Assembly: GCA_035551355.1 (NCBI GenBank)
Contig: DASZNF010000141.1
Location: forward strand, 124,001 to 188,000
Direction: 5' to 3'
DNA length: 64,000 nucleotides
Source: DATATV01 sp035551355
GTDB taxonomy: Bacteria; Actinomycetota; Actinomycetes; Mycobacteriales; Pseudonocardiaceae
In this document: one piece after another, positions 7,511 through 16,126 of the stretch
How positions within the stretch are numbered: position 1 is the first letter of the stretch
Layout of the letters: the number at the start of each line of letters is the position of its first letter
Made by a program: the position numbers and the translations under genes
The notes under the pieces: model-generated
Told to the model about the DNA's origin: nothing
The model's database searches: none
The model's input: the letters and a program-made list of their open reading frames with translations, nothing else

Positions 7511-9088
7511 ATGCGGAAACTCGGCCCGACGAGCAGAGCGTTCCTGACCGTGCTGGCCATCGTGGGCGCGACGGTGACCGCGGCCGGCACACCCGCCGCC
7601 GCGGCGCAACCGGCGGGCAACGGGGTCACCACCGGCGGCTTCCGGCCCGCCCCGATCACCTGGGCGCCCTGCCCGGAGGACCCGACCGATCCCACGGTCA
7701 GCTGCGGCACGCTGCGGCTGCCCGTCGACTGGGCCGACCCCCACGGCGCCTCGTTCACCCTGGCGCTGGCCAAACGGGCGGCTACCGATCCGAGCGAATC
7801 CGAGGGCCCGCTGCTGATCAATCCCGGTGGGCCGGGCGGCTCCGGGGTGGACTTCGCCTTGGCCGCCAACCAGTTCTTCAGCCCGGCGGTCCAGGCGCAC
7901 TTCGACATCATCGGCTTCGACCCGCGCGGCGTGGACCGGTCCAGCCCGATCCTGTGCTCCACCGATCTGCTCAACGCCCAGCCCTTCCCGGTCCCCGCGA
8001 GCCAGGGTGACTACACCGCGCAGATCGCCTACAACAAACAACTCTGGGCCGACTGCCGAGCCCACACCGGCGCGCTGTTCGACCACGTGGACACGCTGTC
8101 CGTGGCCCGGGACATGGACGCCATCCGGGCCGCGCTGGGCCAGCGGCAGATCAGCTACTACGGCGTGTCCTACGGCACCCTGCTCGGCCAGGAGTACGCC
8201 GAGACGTTCCCCGACCGGATCCGGGCCATGGTGATCGACTCCAACATGGACCACAGCCTGGGCACCGCGGCCTTCCTACACACCGAGGAGGCCACCGACG
8301 AGGACTCGTTCGAGCAGTTCGTGGCCTGGTGCGACCGGGACACTACCTGCGCGCTGCACGGCCAGGACGTCAACGCGCTGTGGACCCAGCTGGAGCAGCG
8401 CGCGGACGCGGGCACGCTGACCACACCGGGCACCACCGAGCCGGTGGACTGGTTCACGCTGACCTCGGCCGCGATCAGCGGCTTCTACGGACCGATGTGG
8501 TCCAAGCTGGCCCAGCTGATCGCCGAGCTGGCGGCCGAACCGCAGCCCAGCACGGCGCGCGCCACCGCGAACGACCCGACCGACCTGACCAACTATCCGA
8601 TCCCGATCTTCTGCGAGGACTGGACCCTGCCGGTTTCCGGATACGCGCAGCTACGGCGGTACTTCGCCGACAGCGAGCGGACCGCGCCGGAACTGCGCAC
8701 CTCCAGCCTGGCCTGGGGCGTGCTGATGGGCTGCCTGAACTGGACCGGCCCGCTCAACGATCCGCAGCAGCGGCTGCGGGTGCACGCCGACTACCCGCTG
8801 CTGGAGATCAACTCGGTGCACGACCCGGCCACCCCGTACGCCTGGGCGGTGGACGACGCCGCGCAGCTGGGCCGGGCCGCCCGGTTCGTCACCTACGAGG
8901 GCTGGGGCCACGGCGCCTACCCGCACAGCGGCTGCACCATCGGCACGGTGGACGCCTACCTGATCGACCGGACACTGCCGGCCGTGGGCACGAGCTGCCC
9001 GGCGGTGCCACCGCCCGACCAGACGACCACCGCGGGACCGCTGGTGCGCACCGGCTCGCTACTGACGGGCACACCCACGTTCGGGTGA
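7511..9088 (+). CDS. Secreted TAP-like alpha/beta-hydrolase (peptidase S33 family)
   Basis: A 525-residue secreted protein of the tripeptidyl aminopeptidase family, which trims N-terminal peptides outside the cell. A Sec signal with a hydrophobic core ends near AAAAQP (residue 33). The alpha/beta-hydrolase parts are intact: oxyanion segment NPGGPGGSG (104-112), nucleophile GVSYGT (Ser220), the acid in SVHDPATPY, and the histidine in GWGHGAY. A C-terminal TAP-like domain follows, as usual. ATG 7511 is preferred over TTG 7505 (a GGGG stretch lies just upstream). TAGTAT near 7452-7457 is a possible -10 box. Conserved cysteines agree with an extracellular location. The true peptide substrate is unknown. 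Confidence 0.9.
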   Translation: MRKLGPTSRAFLTVLAIVGATVTAAGTPAAAAQPAGNGVTTGGFRPAPITWAPCPEDPTDPTVSCGTLRLPVDWADPHGASFTLALAKRAATDPSESEGPLLINPGGPGGSGVDFALAANQFFSPAVQAHFDIIGFDPRGVDRSSPILCSTDLLNAQPFPVPASQGDYTAQIAYNKQLWADCRAHTGALFDHVDTLSVARDMDAIRAALGQRQISYYGVSYGTLLGQEYAETFPDRIRAMVIDSNMDHSLGTAAFLHTEEATDEDSFEQFVAWCDRDTTCALHGQDVNALWTQLEQRADAGTLTTPGTTEPVDWFTLTSAAISGFYGPMWSKLAQLIAELAAEPQPSTARATANDPTDLTNYPIPIFCEDWTLPVSGYAQLRRYFADSERTAPELRTSSLAWGVLMGCLNWTGPLNDPQQRLRVHADYPLLEINSVHDPATPYAWAVDDAAQLGRAARFVTYEGWGHGAYPHSGCTIGTVDAYLIDRTLPAVGTSCPAVPPPDQTTTAGPLVRTGSLLTGTPTFG

Positions 9089-9093
9089 GCCTG

Positions 9094-9178
9094 GTTACGC
9101 TCCCGGCAGTTCGGAAACACGGACGTAACACCGGGCAGTTACGTTACGCCGCCGAGTCTCCGGTGACGTCAATGTAAC
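9094..9178 (+). promoter_or_regulatory. Predicted GlnR boxes upstream of amt
   Basis: Half sites of the actinobacterial nitrogen regulator GlnR occur here with the expected 6-base spacers: GAAAC (9114-9118) n6 GTAAC (9125-9129), and GTGAC (9163-9167) n6 GTAAC (9174-9178). Extra GTTAC half sites lie at 9094-9098, 9138-9142 and 9143-9147. The last pair ends just before the amt ribosome site, so it could cover the promoter. The pattern is seen directly; GlnR control is inferred from its known role at amt-glnK operons. Confidence 0.7.
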
Positions 9179-9191
9179 GAGGTGAGCCGGC

Positions 9192-10502
9192 GTGATCGAT
9201 ACCGGGAGCACCGCCTGGGTGCTGGCCAGCGCGGCCCTGGTGATGTTCATGACGCCGGGCCTGGCGTTGTTCTACGGCGGCATGGTGCGCTCCACCAGCG
9301 TGCTCAACGTGATGGTGCTGACCTTCGTGTGCCTCGCGGTGGTCGGCATCGTGTGGGTGCTCTACGGCTACTCGCTGGCCTTCGGCCCGGACTGGTTCGG
9401 CGGGCTGCTCGGCGACGGCAAGTTCGCCGGTATGCGCGGCCTGGCCAGCGCCACGGTCGGGCCGCCGGGCAGCCGGATACCGCTGTTCGCGTTCGCCGCG
9501 TTCCAGCTGATGTTCGCCGCCATCACGGTGGCGCTGCTGGTCGGCGCGATCGCCGAGCGCACCCGGTTCTGGACCTGGCTGGTGTTCACCCTGGTCTGGG
9601 TCAGCGTGGTGTACCTGCCGGTGGCGCACTGGGTGTTCGCCTCCACCGGCTGGATCGCCGGCAAACTGCACGCGCTGGACTTCGCGGGCGGCACCGTGGT
9701 CGAGGTCAACTCCGGCGCGGCCGCCCTGGCCCTGGCCCTGGTGCTGGGCAAACGGCACGGCTGGCCCAAGCAGGTGACCCGGCCGCACAACCTGCCGTTC
9801 GTGATGTTCGGCGCCGGTCTGCTGTGGTTCGGCTGGTTCGGTTTCAACGCCGGGTCCGCGCTGGGCGCCAACGCCGTGGCCGGGGTGTCGTTCATCAACA
9901 CCACCGTGGCCGGGGCCACCGCGGTCATCGGCTGGCTGGTGGTCGAGCAGTTCCGGGACGGCAAGCCGACCACCCTGGGCGCGGCCTCCGGCGCGGTGGC
10001 CGGGCTGGTCGGCATCACCCCGGGCTGCGCCTACGTGGAACCGCTCGGCGCGCTGGCCATCGGGCTGATCGCCGGCGTGGTGTGCGCGTTCGCGGTCGGG
10101 CTGAAGTACCGCTGGGGCTACGACGACTCGCTGGACGTGGTGGCCGTGCACGGCGTCGGCGGGCTGGTCGGCATGCTGCTGATCGGTCTGTTCGCCACCA
10201 CCGGGGTCAATCCGCAGGGCGCGGACGGCCTGTTCTACGGCGGCGGAGCAGGCCAGCTGTGGCGGCAGGCGGTGGCCACCGGGGCGGTACTAGCCTATTC
10301 GCTGCTGGTGACCCTGGTGATCGGCTGGGTTCTCCACAAGACAATGCGGTTCCGGGTGCATCGGGAGGCGGAGGTGGAGGGCATCGACGAGGCGGAGCAC
10401 GCCGAGGGAGCCTACGATCTCGCATCGCAGTCCGGGCGCAGGCTGGGTTCGACGGCCGGGCCGTTCGGCGCGCACCACTCCTTGGGACGGGACGTTCGAT
10501 GA
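9192..10502 (+). CDS. amt: Ammonium transporter, first twin-His replaced by Glu
   Basis: A 436-residue Amt/Mep/Rh-family ammonium channel with about 11 membrane helices. The family signature is obvious: MFMTPGLALFYGGMVR near the N-terminus, the GFNAGSALGAN stretch, and AVHGVGGLVGML with the second pore histidine. Where most bacterial Amt proteins read DFAGGTVVHINAG, this one reads DFAGGTVVEVNSG, so the first pore histidine is glutamate, as in some fungal Mep proteins. GTG 9192 has GAGGTGA at 9179-9185. The stop overlaps the glnK start (ATGA), and predicted GlnR boxes lie upstream, so expression under nitrogen limitation is likely. Confidence 0.96.
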   Translation: MIDTGSTAWVLASAALVMFMTPGLALFYGGMVRSTSVLNVMVLTFVCLAVVGIVWVLYGYSLAFGPDWFGGLLGDGKFAGMRGLASATVGPPGSRIPLFAFAAFQLMFAAITVALLVGAIAERTRFWTWLVFTLVWVSVVYLPVAHWVFASTGWIAGKLHALDFAGGTVVEVNSGAAALALALVLGKRHGWPKQVTRPHNLPFVMFGAGLLWFGWFGFNAGSALGANAVAGVSFINTTVAGATAVIGWLVVEQFRDGKPTTLGAASGAVAGLVGITPGCAYVEPLGALAIGLIAGVVCAFAVGLKYRWGYDDSLDVVAVHGVGGLVGMLLIGLFATTGVNPQGADGLFYGGGAGQLWRQAVATGAVLAYSLLVTLVIGWVLHKTMRFRVHREAEVEGIDEAEHAEGAYDLASQSGRRLGSTAGPFGAHHSLGRDVR

Positions 10503-10837
10503 AGCTGATCACCGCGGTGGTGAAGCCGTTCGCACTGGACGACGTGCGCGCCGCGCTGGAGGAACTGGGCCTGCTCGGGATGACCGTCACCGAGGCCCGC
10601 GGCTACGGGCGGCAGAAGGGGCACCGCGAGGTGTACCGGGGCGCGGAGTACGCGGTGGACTTCGTGGCCAAGCTACGCCTGGAAGTGCTGGTCGACGACG
10701 AGGGCGTGGAGCAGGCGGTGGACGCGATCGTCGGCACCGCGCGCACCGGCCGGATCGGCGACGGCAAGGTGTGGGTGACCACTGTGGACAGTGTGGTTCG
10801 GGTGCGTACCGGGGAACGCGGCGCCGACGCGCTGTGA
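10499..10837 (+). CDS. glnK: Nitrogen regulatory protein P-II (GlnK)
   Basis: A 112-residue PII signal protein that binds 2-oxoglutarate and ATP/ADP and plugs Amt channels. All landmarks are present: MKLITAVVKPF start, GYGRQKGH before the T-loop, Y51 in YRGAEY, which is the modifiable tyrosine, and the B-loop ARTGRIGDGKVWV. Its ATG overlaps the amt stop, so the two are translationally coupled, the standard amt-glnK arrangement. No glnD follows; in actinomycetes GlnD usually lies third in this operon, so the modifying enzyme must be encoded elsewhere or be absent. Confidence 0.97.
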   Translation: MKLITAVVKPFALDDVRAALEELGLLGMTVTEARGYGRQKGHREVYRGAEYAVDFVAKLRLEVLVDDEGVEQAVDAIVGTARTGRIGDGKVWVTTVDSVVRVRTGERGADAL

Positions 10838-10845
10838 GCTGTCCG

Positions 10846-10869
10846 ACACGCAGCGTGTGAGCTATTTTT
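10846..10869 (+). terminator. Probable terminator after amt-glnK
   Basis: ACACGC (10846-10851) pairs with GCGTGT (10853-10858), and the palindrome is followed by a T run (10865-10869). The tight loop makes it a weak hairpin, but the position nine bases after the glnK stop and the T tract favour a terminator. Confidence 0.45.
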
Positions 10870-11007
10870 CCCGGCCGGAAATTCGAGCCGGACTGTCGGT
10901 GTTCTCACCTACGATGACCAACGTACGCGCGCCCTACTGGCGCGGCCGCCTGTTCACAGTGGAATAGGTGGAACGCCCGGTTCCTACCGGTTGACGGGGA
11001 CTCCTTC

Positions 11008-13092
11008 ATGACAACTGCCACTCGAACTTCGCCGTCCAGTGCTGCCACCCGGCGGGCGCGGGCCACCGGCTCCGCGCCGCCGGACAGCCGCCGCTGGTGG
11101 GCCCTTGCGGTGATCGCGCTGGCCCAGCTGATGGTCGTGCTGGACATGACCATCGTGAACATCGCGCTGCCGCACACCCAGACCGATCTGCACATCTCGG
11201 TGGCCAACCGGCAGTGGATGATCACCGCGTACACCCTGGCCTTCGGCGGTCTGCTGCTGCTCGGCGGCCGGATCTCCGACCTGATCGGCCGCAAGCGCAC
11301 CTTCCTGATCGGACTGGTCGGCTTCGGTCTGGCCTCGGCGGTCGGCGGCGCCGCGGAGAGTTCCAGCATGCTGTTCGCCGCTCGGGCCGTGCAGGGCGTG
11401 TTCGCCGCGCTGCTGGCGCCCTCGGCGCTGTCCCTGCTGACCACCACGTTCACCGACCCGCGGGAGCGCAGCAAGGCGTTCGGCGTGTTCGGCGCGATCG
11501 CCGGTGGCGGCAGCGCGATCGGCCTGATCGCCGGTGGTCTGCTCACCGAATACCTGAGCTGGCGCTGGTGCATGTACGTCAACGTGCCGATCGCGGTGCT
11601 CGCCGGAATCGGCGCGATTTTCCTGCTGCACGGTGGAAAGCCGGAAAACGCCGACCACAAGGTGGACATTCCGGGAGCGATTCTGGGCTGCGGCGGGCTG
11701 GTCGCCGTGGTGTACGGCTTCACCCTGGCCGAGACCCGCGGCTGGAGCGACTCCAGGGTGCTCGGGCTGCTGATCGGCGGTGTGGTGCTGCTGGTCCTGT
11801 TCGGACTGGTCGAGCGGGTGATGAAGCGGCCGATGCTGCCGCCGCACGTGGTGGCCGACCGCAACCGCGCGGGCGCGTTCATCGCGGTGGCGCTGGTGCT
11901 GATCGGCATGTTCGGCCTGTTCCTGTTCCTGACCTACTTCCTCCAGGTCACCAAGGGCTATTCGCCGGTGAGGACCGGCCTGGCGTTCCTGCCGATGACC
12001 GCGGCGATCATCACCGGCTCGACCCAGATCGGCGCCCGGCTGATGACCCGGGTGCCGGCCCGGGTGCTGATCGTGCCCGGGCTGCTGCTGGCCGCCGGTG
12101 GCATGGCGGTGCTGCTGCAGCTGAAGGTCGATTCCAGTTACACCTCCGTGGTGCTGCCCGCGGAACTGCTGCTCGGCCTGGGCATGGGCTGCGTGATGAT
12201 GCCCTCGATGAGCACCGCGACCGCCGGGGTGGCGCCGCGCGACGCCGGGGTGACCTCGGCCATGGTGAACACCTCGCAGCAGGTCGGCGGTTCGATCGGC
12301 ACCGCGCTGCTGAACACCATCGCGGCCACCGCGGCCACGAAGTACCTGACCTCGCACCCGCCGCGCTCGGCCGCCGACCTGGCGGCGGGCACAGTGCACG
12401 GCTACACCGTCGCGGTGGCCTGGGGCATCGGCATTCTGGTGGTGGCCGCGCTGGTCGCGCTGGTGCTGATCAACGCCCGGCCCGCCCGCTCCGGCGCGGC
12501 CGCGCAGACCAGCGTGCGGCCCGCGCCCGCGGAAACGGCCGAGGCCGCTCAGCCGGTCGTGGCGTCCGCACCGGAGGTCGGTGCGGCGCCGGTGGACGGG
12601 GTGCACGGCCGGGTGCTTGGCGCGGACGCCACCCCGGTGCCGGACACCGTGCTCACCCTGATCGAGCCCGGCGGCAGGCAGATCGGCCGGACCATCGCCG
12701 ACGCGGGCGGCGCGTTCCACCTGCCCGGGGTCGAATCGGGCCGGTACGTGCTGGTCGCGGCCGCGCCGCACCACCACCCGCAGGCCAGCGAGGTCACCCT
12801 CAACGGCCACGGCTGGCAGGCCGACCTGAAGCTGGACGCCATGTCCTGGCTGGCCGGCGTGGTGCGCGACGACGCGGCCGAGCCGGTGCCCAACGCGCGG
12901 GTCACCCTGGTCGACGCGGAGGGCACGGTCATCGGCAACACGCTGACCGACCGGGCCGGCCAGTACCGGATGGCGGGCGTGCCCACCGGCGCGTACACCA
13001 TCATCGCGTCCGGTTACGCGCCGACCGCCGAGCCGCTGAACCTCACCGATCCCGTTGGCGCGCAACAGGATCTGGTGCTGCGGCACAGCTGA
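11008..13092 (+). CDS. MFS drug exporter (DHA2-like) with two C-terminal carboxypeptidase-regulatory-like domains
   Basis: A 694-residue protein. Residues about 30-490 form a 14-helix drug:H+ antiporter of the major facilitator superfamily, with the DHA2 signature LDMTIVNIALP in helix 1 and GRISDLIGRKRTFL in loop 2-3. After an Ala-rich linker come two homologous beta-sandwich modules (about 531-610 and 611-692), each with the pattern GxVxxxxxxPVPxxxVTLxxxxGxxIGxTxxDxxGxFxLxGVxxGxY, as in CarboxypepD_reg/SpaA-like domains. That tail is absent from ordinary exporters and should lie on one side of the membrane as a small binding platform. ATG 11008 has GGGGA upstream. It stands alone, with a hairpin after it; TACGAT at 10911-10916 may be the -10 box. 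Confidence 0.9.
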   Translation: MTTATRTSPSSAATRRARATGSAPPDSRRWWALAVIALAQLMVVLDMTIVNIALPHTQTDLHISVANRQWMITAYTLAFGGLLLLGGRISDLIGRKRTFLIGLVGFGLASAVGGAAESSSMLFAARAVQGVFAALLAPSALSLLTTTFTDPRERSKAFGVFGAIAGGGSAIGLIAGGLLTEYLSWRWCMYVNVPIAVLAGIGAIFLLHGGKPENADHKVDIPGAILGCGGLVAVVYGFTLAETRGWSDSRVLGLLIGGVVLLVLFGLVERVMKRPMLPPHVVADRNRAGAFIAVALVLIGMFGLFLFLTYFLQVTKGYSPVRTGLAFLPMTAAIITGSTQIGARLMTRVPARVLIVPGLLLAAGGMAVLLQLKVDSSYTSVVLPAELLLGLGMGCVMMPSMSTATAGVAPRDAGVTSAMVNTSQQVGGSIGTALLNTIAATAATKYLTSHPPRSAADLAAGTVHGYTVAVAWGIGILVVAALVALVLINARPARSGAAAQTSVRPAPAETAEAAQPVVASAPEVGAAPVDGVHGRVLGADATPVPDTVLTLIEPGGRQIGRTIADAGGAFHLPGVESGRYVLVAAAPHHHPQASEVTLNGHGWQADLKLDAMSWLAGVVRDDAAEPVPNARVTLVDAEGTVIGNTLTDRAGQYRMAGVPTGAYTIIASGYAPTAEPLNLTDPVGAQQDLVLRHS

Positions 13093-13100
13093 ACCACGAA

Positions 13101-13137
13101 CGCCCGGCCGGTGGAATCGGGGTGCGCCGGCCGGGCG
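13101..13137 (+). terminator. Hairpin terminator after the MFS gene
   Basis: CGCCCGGCCGG (13101-13111) is perfectly inverted at 13127-13137, an 11 bp GC stem with a 15-base loop, starting nine bases after the stop codon. There is no T run, as is common in high-GC actinomycetes. Confidence 0.6.
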
Positions 13138-13199
13138 ATCCAGTTCGCGGATATCGCTTTTTCGCGCCGGCCCGGGAAATCGCATCGCATAATAAGGTT

Positions 13200-13525
13200 A
13201 TGCCCTCACATCGCGGCGCCAGAAAATGTGCCGGGCATCATCGGCCTGCTGGCCACCCGGCCCGAGATCGGCCGTAAGTTCGCCGAGTTCACCCAGGAAC
13301 TGATGCGTGGTCCCTCGTCGTTGTCGCCCGGGGAACGGGAAGTTGATCGCGGCGTTCGTGTCCACCGGCGACGACTGTTATTTCTGCGCCCACTCGCACG
13401 CCGCGGTCGCCCGGCACGCGCTGGCCGACGACGGCACGGTGGTCGACGCGGCCTGTGCCGATCCGTCCACCGCGCCGGTGGGCGAACGGATGCGGATACC
13501 TGGGCATTCTGTGAAATCGCGATAG
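13200..13525 (+). pseudogene. Frameshifted AhpD-like (carboxymuconolactone decarboxylase family) gene
   Basis: Pieces of one peroxidase-related AhpD-fold protein lie in successive frames. The first (13201 to about 13341) reads PHIAAPENVPGIIGLLATRP and ends LSPGERE; the second (about 13341-13525) continues LIAAFVSTGDDCYFCAHSH with the redox CxxC..H motif. Joining them needs one base removed at about 13341-13343, and a second indel near 13203 separates the only plausible ATG (13200) from the first piece. The protein then stops early, about 100 residues before the family's normal end. Two frameshifts plus truncation make a pseudogene the likely call; sequencing error could explain the shifts but not the short tail. 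Confidence 0.75.
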
Positions 13526-13632
13526 TTGCCCGTGCGTTTGCCGCACGTAATGATTTGTTCACCCGCGCCGGACGAAGTTCGGTGATTCGGCGTTGTTAGT
13601 CTTGGCGCCAGCCGACTTGGGGGAGGCCTGGG

Positions 13633-14475
13633 GTGAATTCGGCGATTCGGGACATGGTTGTCGACGTGGCCGAGCTGGCCGAGGCGGAGGCCATGTTCCA
13701 ACTGGAGTCCGGCGCGCCGCCGCAGGTGCGGGCCGCGCTGGGGATGCGCACCGCGCGGATCGGCGGCGGTGTGGCGCTGCTGATGCGGGCCGAGGGCGGC
13801 CGGTTCTGGAGCAAGGCCGTCGGCCTCGGCTTCGACGTGCCGGTCAGTGGGGAGTTGCTCGACGAGGTCATCGACTTCTACCAGAGCAATCACGCCCGCA
13901 TGGCGGTGCTGCAGGTGGCGCCGGCGGTGCTGCCGCTGGACTGGGCGCGGCTGCGCGAGGAGCGGGGAATCCAGGAGGGCGCGTCCTGGCTGAAGCTGGC
14001 CCATGACCTGTCCTGGATCGAGCTGCCCGCGGACGCGCCCCGGGTCACCCGGGTCGGGCCGGATCAGGCGGCGCGCTGGGCGACCGTGCTGGTCCGCGGG
14101 TTCGGTCTGGCCGAGACCGGCGTGGTGGACATCTGGGCGGCCACCGTGGGCCGGCCCGGGTTCGTCGCCTTCGCCGCGTGGGACGGGGCGAAGATGATCG
14201 CCGCGGCCAACCTGTTCCGCTACGGCAACACGGTGTCCCTGTGCGGCGCGGCCACGCTGCCCGGCTACCGGCGGCGCGGCGCCCAGTCGGCGCTGCTGGC
14301 CGCCCGGCTGGCCGACGCGCGGGAGACCGGTTGCCAGTGGGCGTTCGCCGAGACCGGCGCGGAAACCGCCGGGGCGCACAACGCCTCGCTGCACAACATG
14401 CGCCGGGCCGGATTCTCGGTGCGCTACGCAAGGGCCAACTGGCACTGGAAGTCCCGGACCGGACTCGCGGACTAG
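13633..14475 (+). CDS. GNAT family N-acetyltransferase
   Basis: A 280-residue soluble protein with a GNAT fold in its C-terminal half: the acetyl-CoA loop is seen in LCGAATLPGYRRRGAQSALL (about residues 199-218, pattern RRxGxx), followed by a FAETG strand and SLHNMRRAGF, the usual final helix-strand. The N-terminal half is a second, degenerate GNAT-like or substrate-recognition part. GTG 13633 follows a strong GGGGGAGG site (13619-13626). It is a single gene between the AhpD pseudogene and the transpeptidase. The acceptor substrate cannot be predicted. Confidence 0.82.
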   Translation: MNSAIRDMVVDVAELAEAEAMFQLESGAPPQVRAALGMRTARIGGGVALLMRAEGGRFWSKAVGLGFDVPVSGELLDEVIDFYQSNHARMAVLQVAPAVLPLDWARLREERGIQEGASWLKLAHDLSWIELPADAPRVTRVGPDQAARWATVLVRGFGLAETGVVDIWAATVGRPGFVAFAAWDGAKMIAAANLFRYGNTVSLCGAATLPGYRRRGAQSALLAARLADARETGCQWAFAETGAETAGAHNASLHNMRRAGFSVRYARANWHWKSRTGLAD

Positions 14476-14779
14476 TTACCGCGCAACGGTTTCCAGCGTT
14501 TCGTGACCTTGGCCGGGTAGCGTCGGCCGGGTTGCCGCGACCACACCAAGATTGATTGTCCACTTTCGGGGGAACCCTCCCATTGAGTGCCCACTCAGCA
14601 GATGGCAGGCAACCTGGTGGGCCCGCGCCGCGTCGTTACAGGCAGGCGGTCGTGCGCCGGGCCGGGTGATCGACATCGGTGTGGACAAGGCAGACTCGAA
14701 CAGAGTTGAGTGGTACGCGGGCGCGTCGACAGCTGGCGGACGGCGCACCGCGGCGGCATCTGACTGGGAGGGATGCGCA
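14476..14779. other. 304 bp spacer before the transpeptidase gene
   Basis: No convincing gene is visible on either strand. It presumably carries the promoter of the L,D-transpeptidase. A small hairpin GAGTG-cc-CACTC lies around 14586-14597, and the region 14540-14600 is less GC-rich than its surroundings. I could not define a -35/-10 pair with confidence. Confidence 0.4.
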
Positions 14780-16063
14780 ATGAAGCGGTGGCCGACCATC
14801 GCGGCGATCCTGGTGGCAGCGCTGGGTTTGCTGCTGGCGGGCTGTTCGCCGAGCAGTTCCGGGGCGGGCGGCTCGGTCTCCACCGCGACCACCACCCCGG
14901 CGCCCGCCGCGAAGCTGGCCATCGCGCCGGTGACCGGCAGCCAGAACGTCGACCCGGGCGCGCCGATCACGGTGACCGCGAGCAGCGGCAAGATCAGCAA
15001 GGTGACCGTGCAGACCGCGGGCGACCAGGTGACCGGCGCGCTCAGCAGCGACGGCAAGAGCTGGAAGTCCGACGGCACGCTGAACGTGTCGCAGAGCTAC
15101 ACGGTGACCGCGACCGGCGTGAACTCCGCGGGCAAGCAGGTCACCGAGACCAGCACGTTCGGCACGCTGGCCCCGTCGAGCACCTTCAAGGCGCACATCT
15201 TCGAGGGCGATCACGACACCTACGGCGTCGGCATGCCCATCGAGCTGACCTTCAACAAGCACATCAAGAACGAGGCCGCGGTCGAGCAGTCGCTGCACGT
15301 CACCACCTCCCAGCCGGTGGTCGGCGCCTGGACCTGGGTCGACGACGAGACCCTGGACTTCCGGCCGCGGGACTACTGGCCCGCGCACACCACGGTGAGC
15401 TTCGCCGGCATGCTCGACGGCGTGCAGGGCGCGCCCGGGGTGTACGGCTCGGCCGATCTGACCCAGACCTTCCTGATCGGTGACGCGCTGATCGTGACGG
15501 CCAGCACCACCACCCACCACATGCAGGTCTTCGACAACGGCCAGCTGCAGCACGACTGGCCGATCAGCACCGGCAAGCCCGGCCACGACACGCCCAACGG
15601 CACCTACCTGACCATCGACAAGGCCAACCCCGAGGAGATGAAGCCGGCCGACATCGCTCCCGGTCAGCCCGGCTACTACGACCTCGAGGTGCCCTGGTCG
15701 GTGCGGTTCACCTGGAGCGGCGACTTCCTGCACGACGCCTACTGGTCGGTGGGCCAGCAGGGCAGCACCGACGTCAGCCACGGCTGCGTGAACATGCCCC
15801 CGGCCGCCGCGCAGGAGTACTACCAGGAGGAGCTGCCCGGCGATCCGGTGACCGTCACCGACAGCCCGCTGGCCGGCAGCCCCGGCGATGGCTGGACCGA
15901 CTGGTTCGACTCCTGGCCGCAGCTGCTGGCCAGCAGCGCCACCCACCTGGCGGTGCAGGCCGGGCCCCAGGGCAGCACCTTCGTGGACCCGAGCACGGTG
16001 GCCGCCTCCACCGCGACCGCCCCGCTGGGCACCTCGCCGGTGAACAACGCCAACGCCGCCTGA
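14780..16063 (+). CDS. L,D-transpeptidase lipoprotein (YkuD)
   Basis: A 427-residue cell-wall enzyme that makes 3-3 peptidoglycan cross-links. A lipoprotein signal ends in LLLAGC (Cys22). Two Ig-like beta domains follow (about 45-135 and 140-235), the arrangement of mycobacterial LdtMt2-type enzymes, then the YkuD catalytic domain (about 238-370) with VSHGCVNM containing the catalytic histidine and Cys336. A Trp-rich C-terminal extension follows (GDGWTDWFDSWPQ), also seen in Ldt enzymes. ATG 14780 has GGGAGGGA at 14766-14773; an earlier ATG at 14773 is out of frame. A strong terminator separates it from the convergent GH16 gene. Confidence 0.95.
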   Translation: MKRWPTIAAILVAALGLLLAGCSPSSSGAGGSVSTATTTPAPAAKLAIAPVTGSQNVDPGAPITVTASSGKISKVTVQTAGDQVTGALSSDGKSWKSDGTLNVSQSYTVTATGVNSAGKQVTETSTFGTLAPSSTFKAHIFEGDHDTYGVGMPIELTFNKHIKNEAAVEQSLHVTTSQPVVGAWTWVDDETLDFRPRDYWPAHTTVSFAGMLDGVQGAPGVYGSADLTQTFLIGDALIVTASTTTHHMQVFDNGQLQHDWPISTGKPGHDTPNGTYLTIDKANPEEMKPADIAPGQPGYYDLEVPWSVRFTWSGDFLHDAYWSVGQQGSTDVSHGCVNMPPAAAQEYYQEELPGDPVTVTDSPLAGSPGDGWTDWFDSWPQLLASSATHLAVQAGPQGSTFVDPSTVAASTATAPLGTSPVNNANAA

Positions 16064-16075
16064 TCCTCCGGAACA

Positions 16076-16110
16076 CGAGCGCCCCGGCCGATTCCCGGCC
16101 GGGGCGCTCG
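16076..16110. terminator. Bidirectional terminator hairpin
   Basis: A perfect 15 bp inverted repeat (16076-16090 with 16096-16110) and a 5-base loop lie between the convergent transpeptidase and GH16 genes, 13 and 17 bases from their stops. The symmetry lets it serve both strands. Confidence 0.85.
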
Positions 16111-16126
16111 TCGTTGTCACGCCCGG

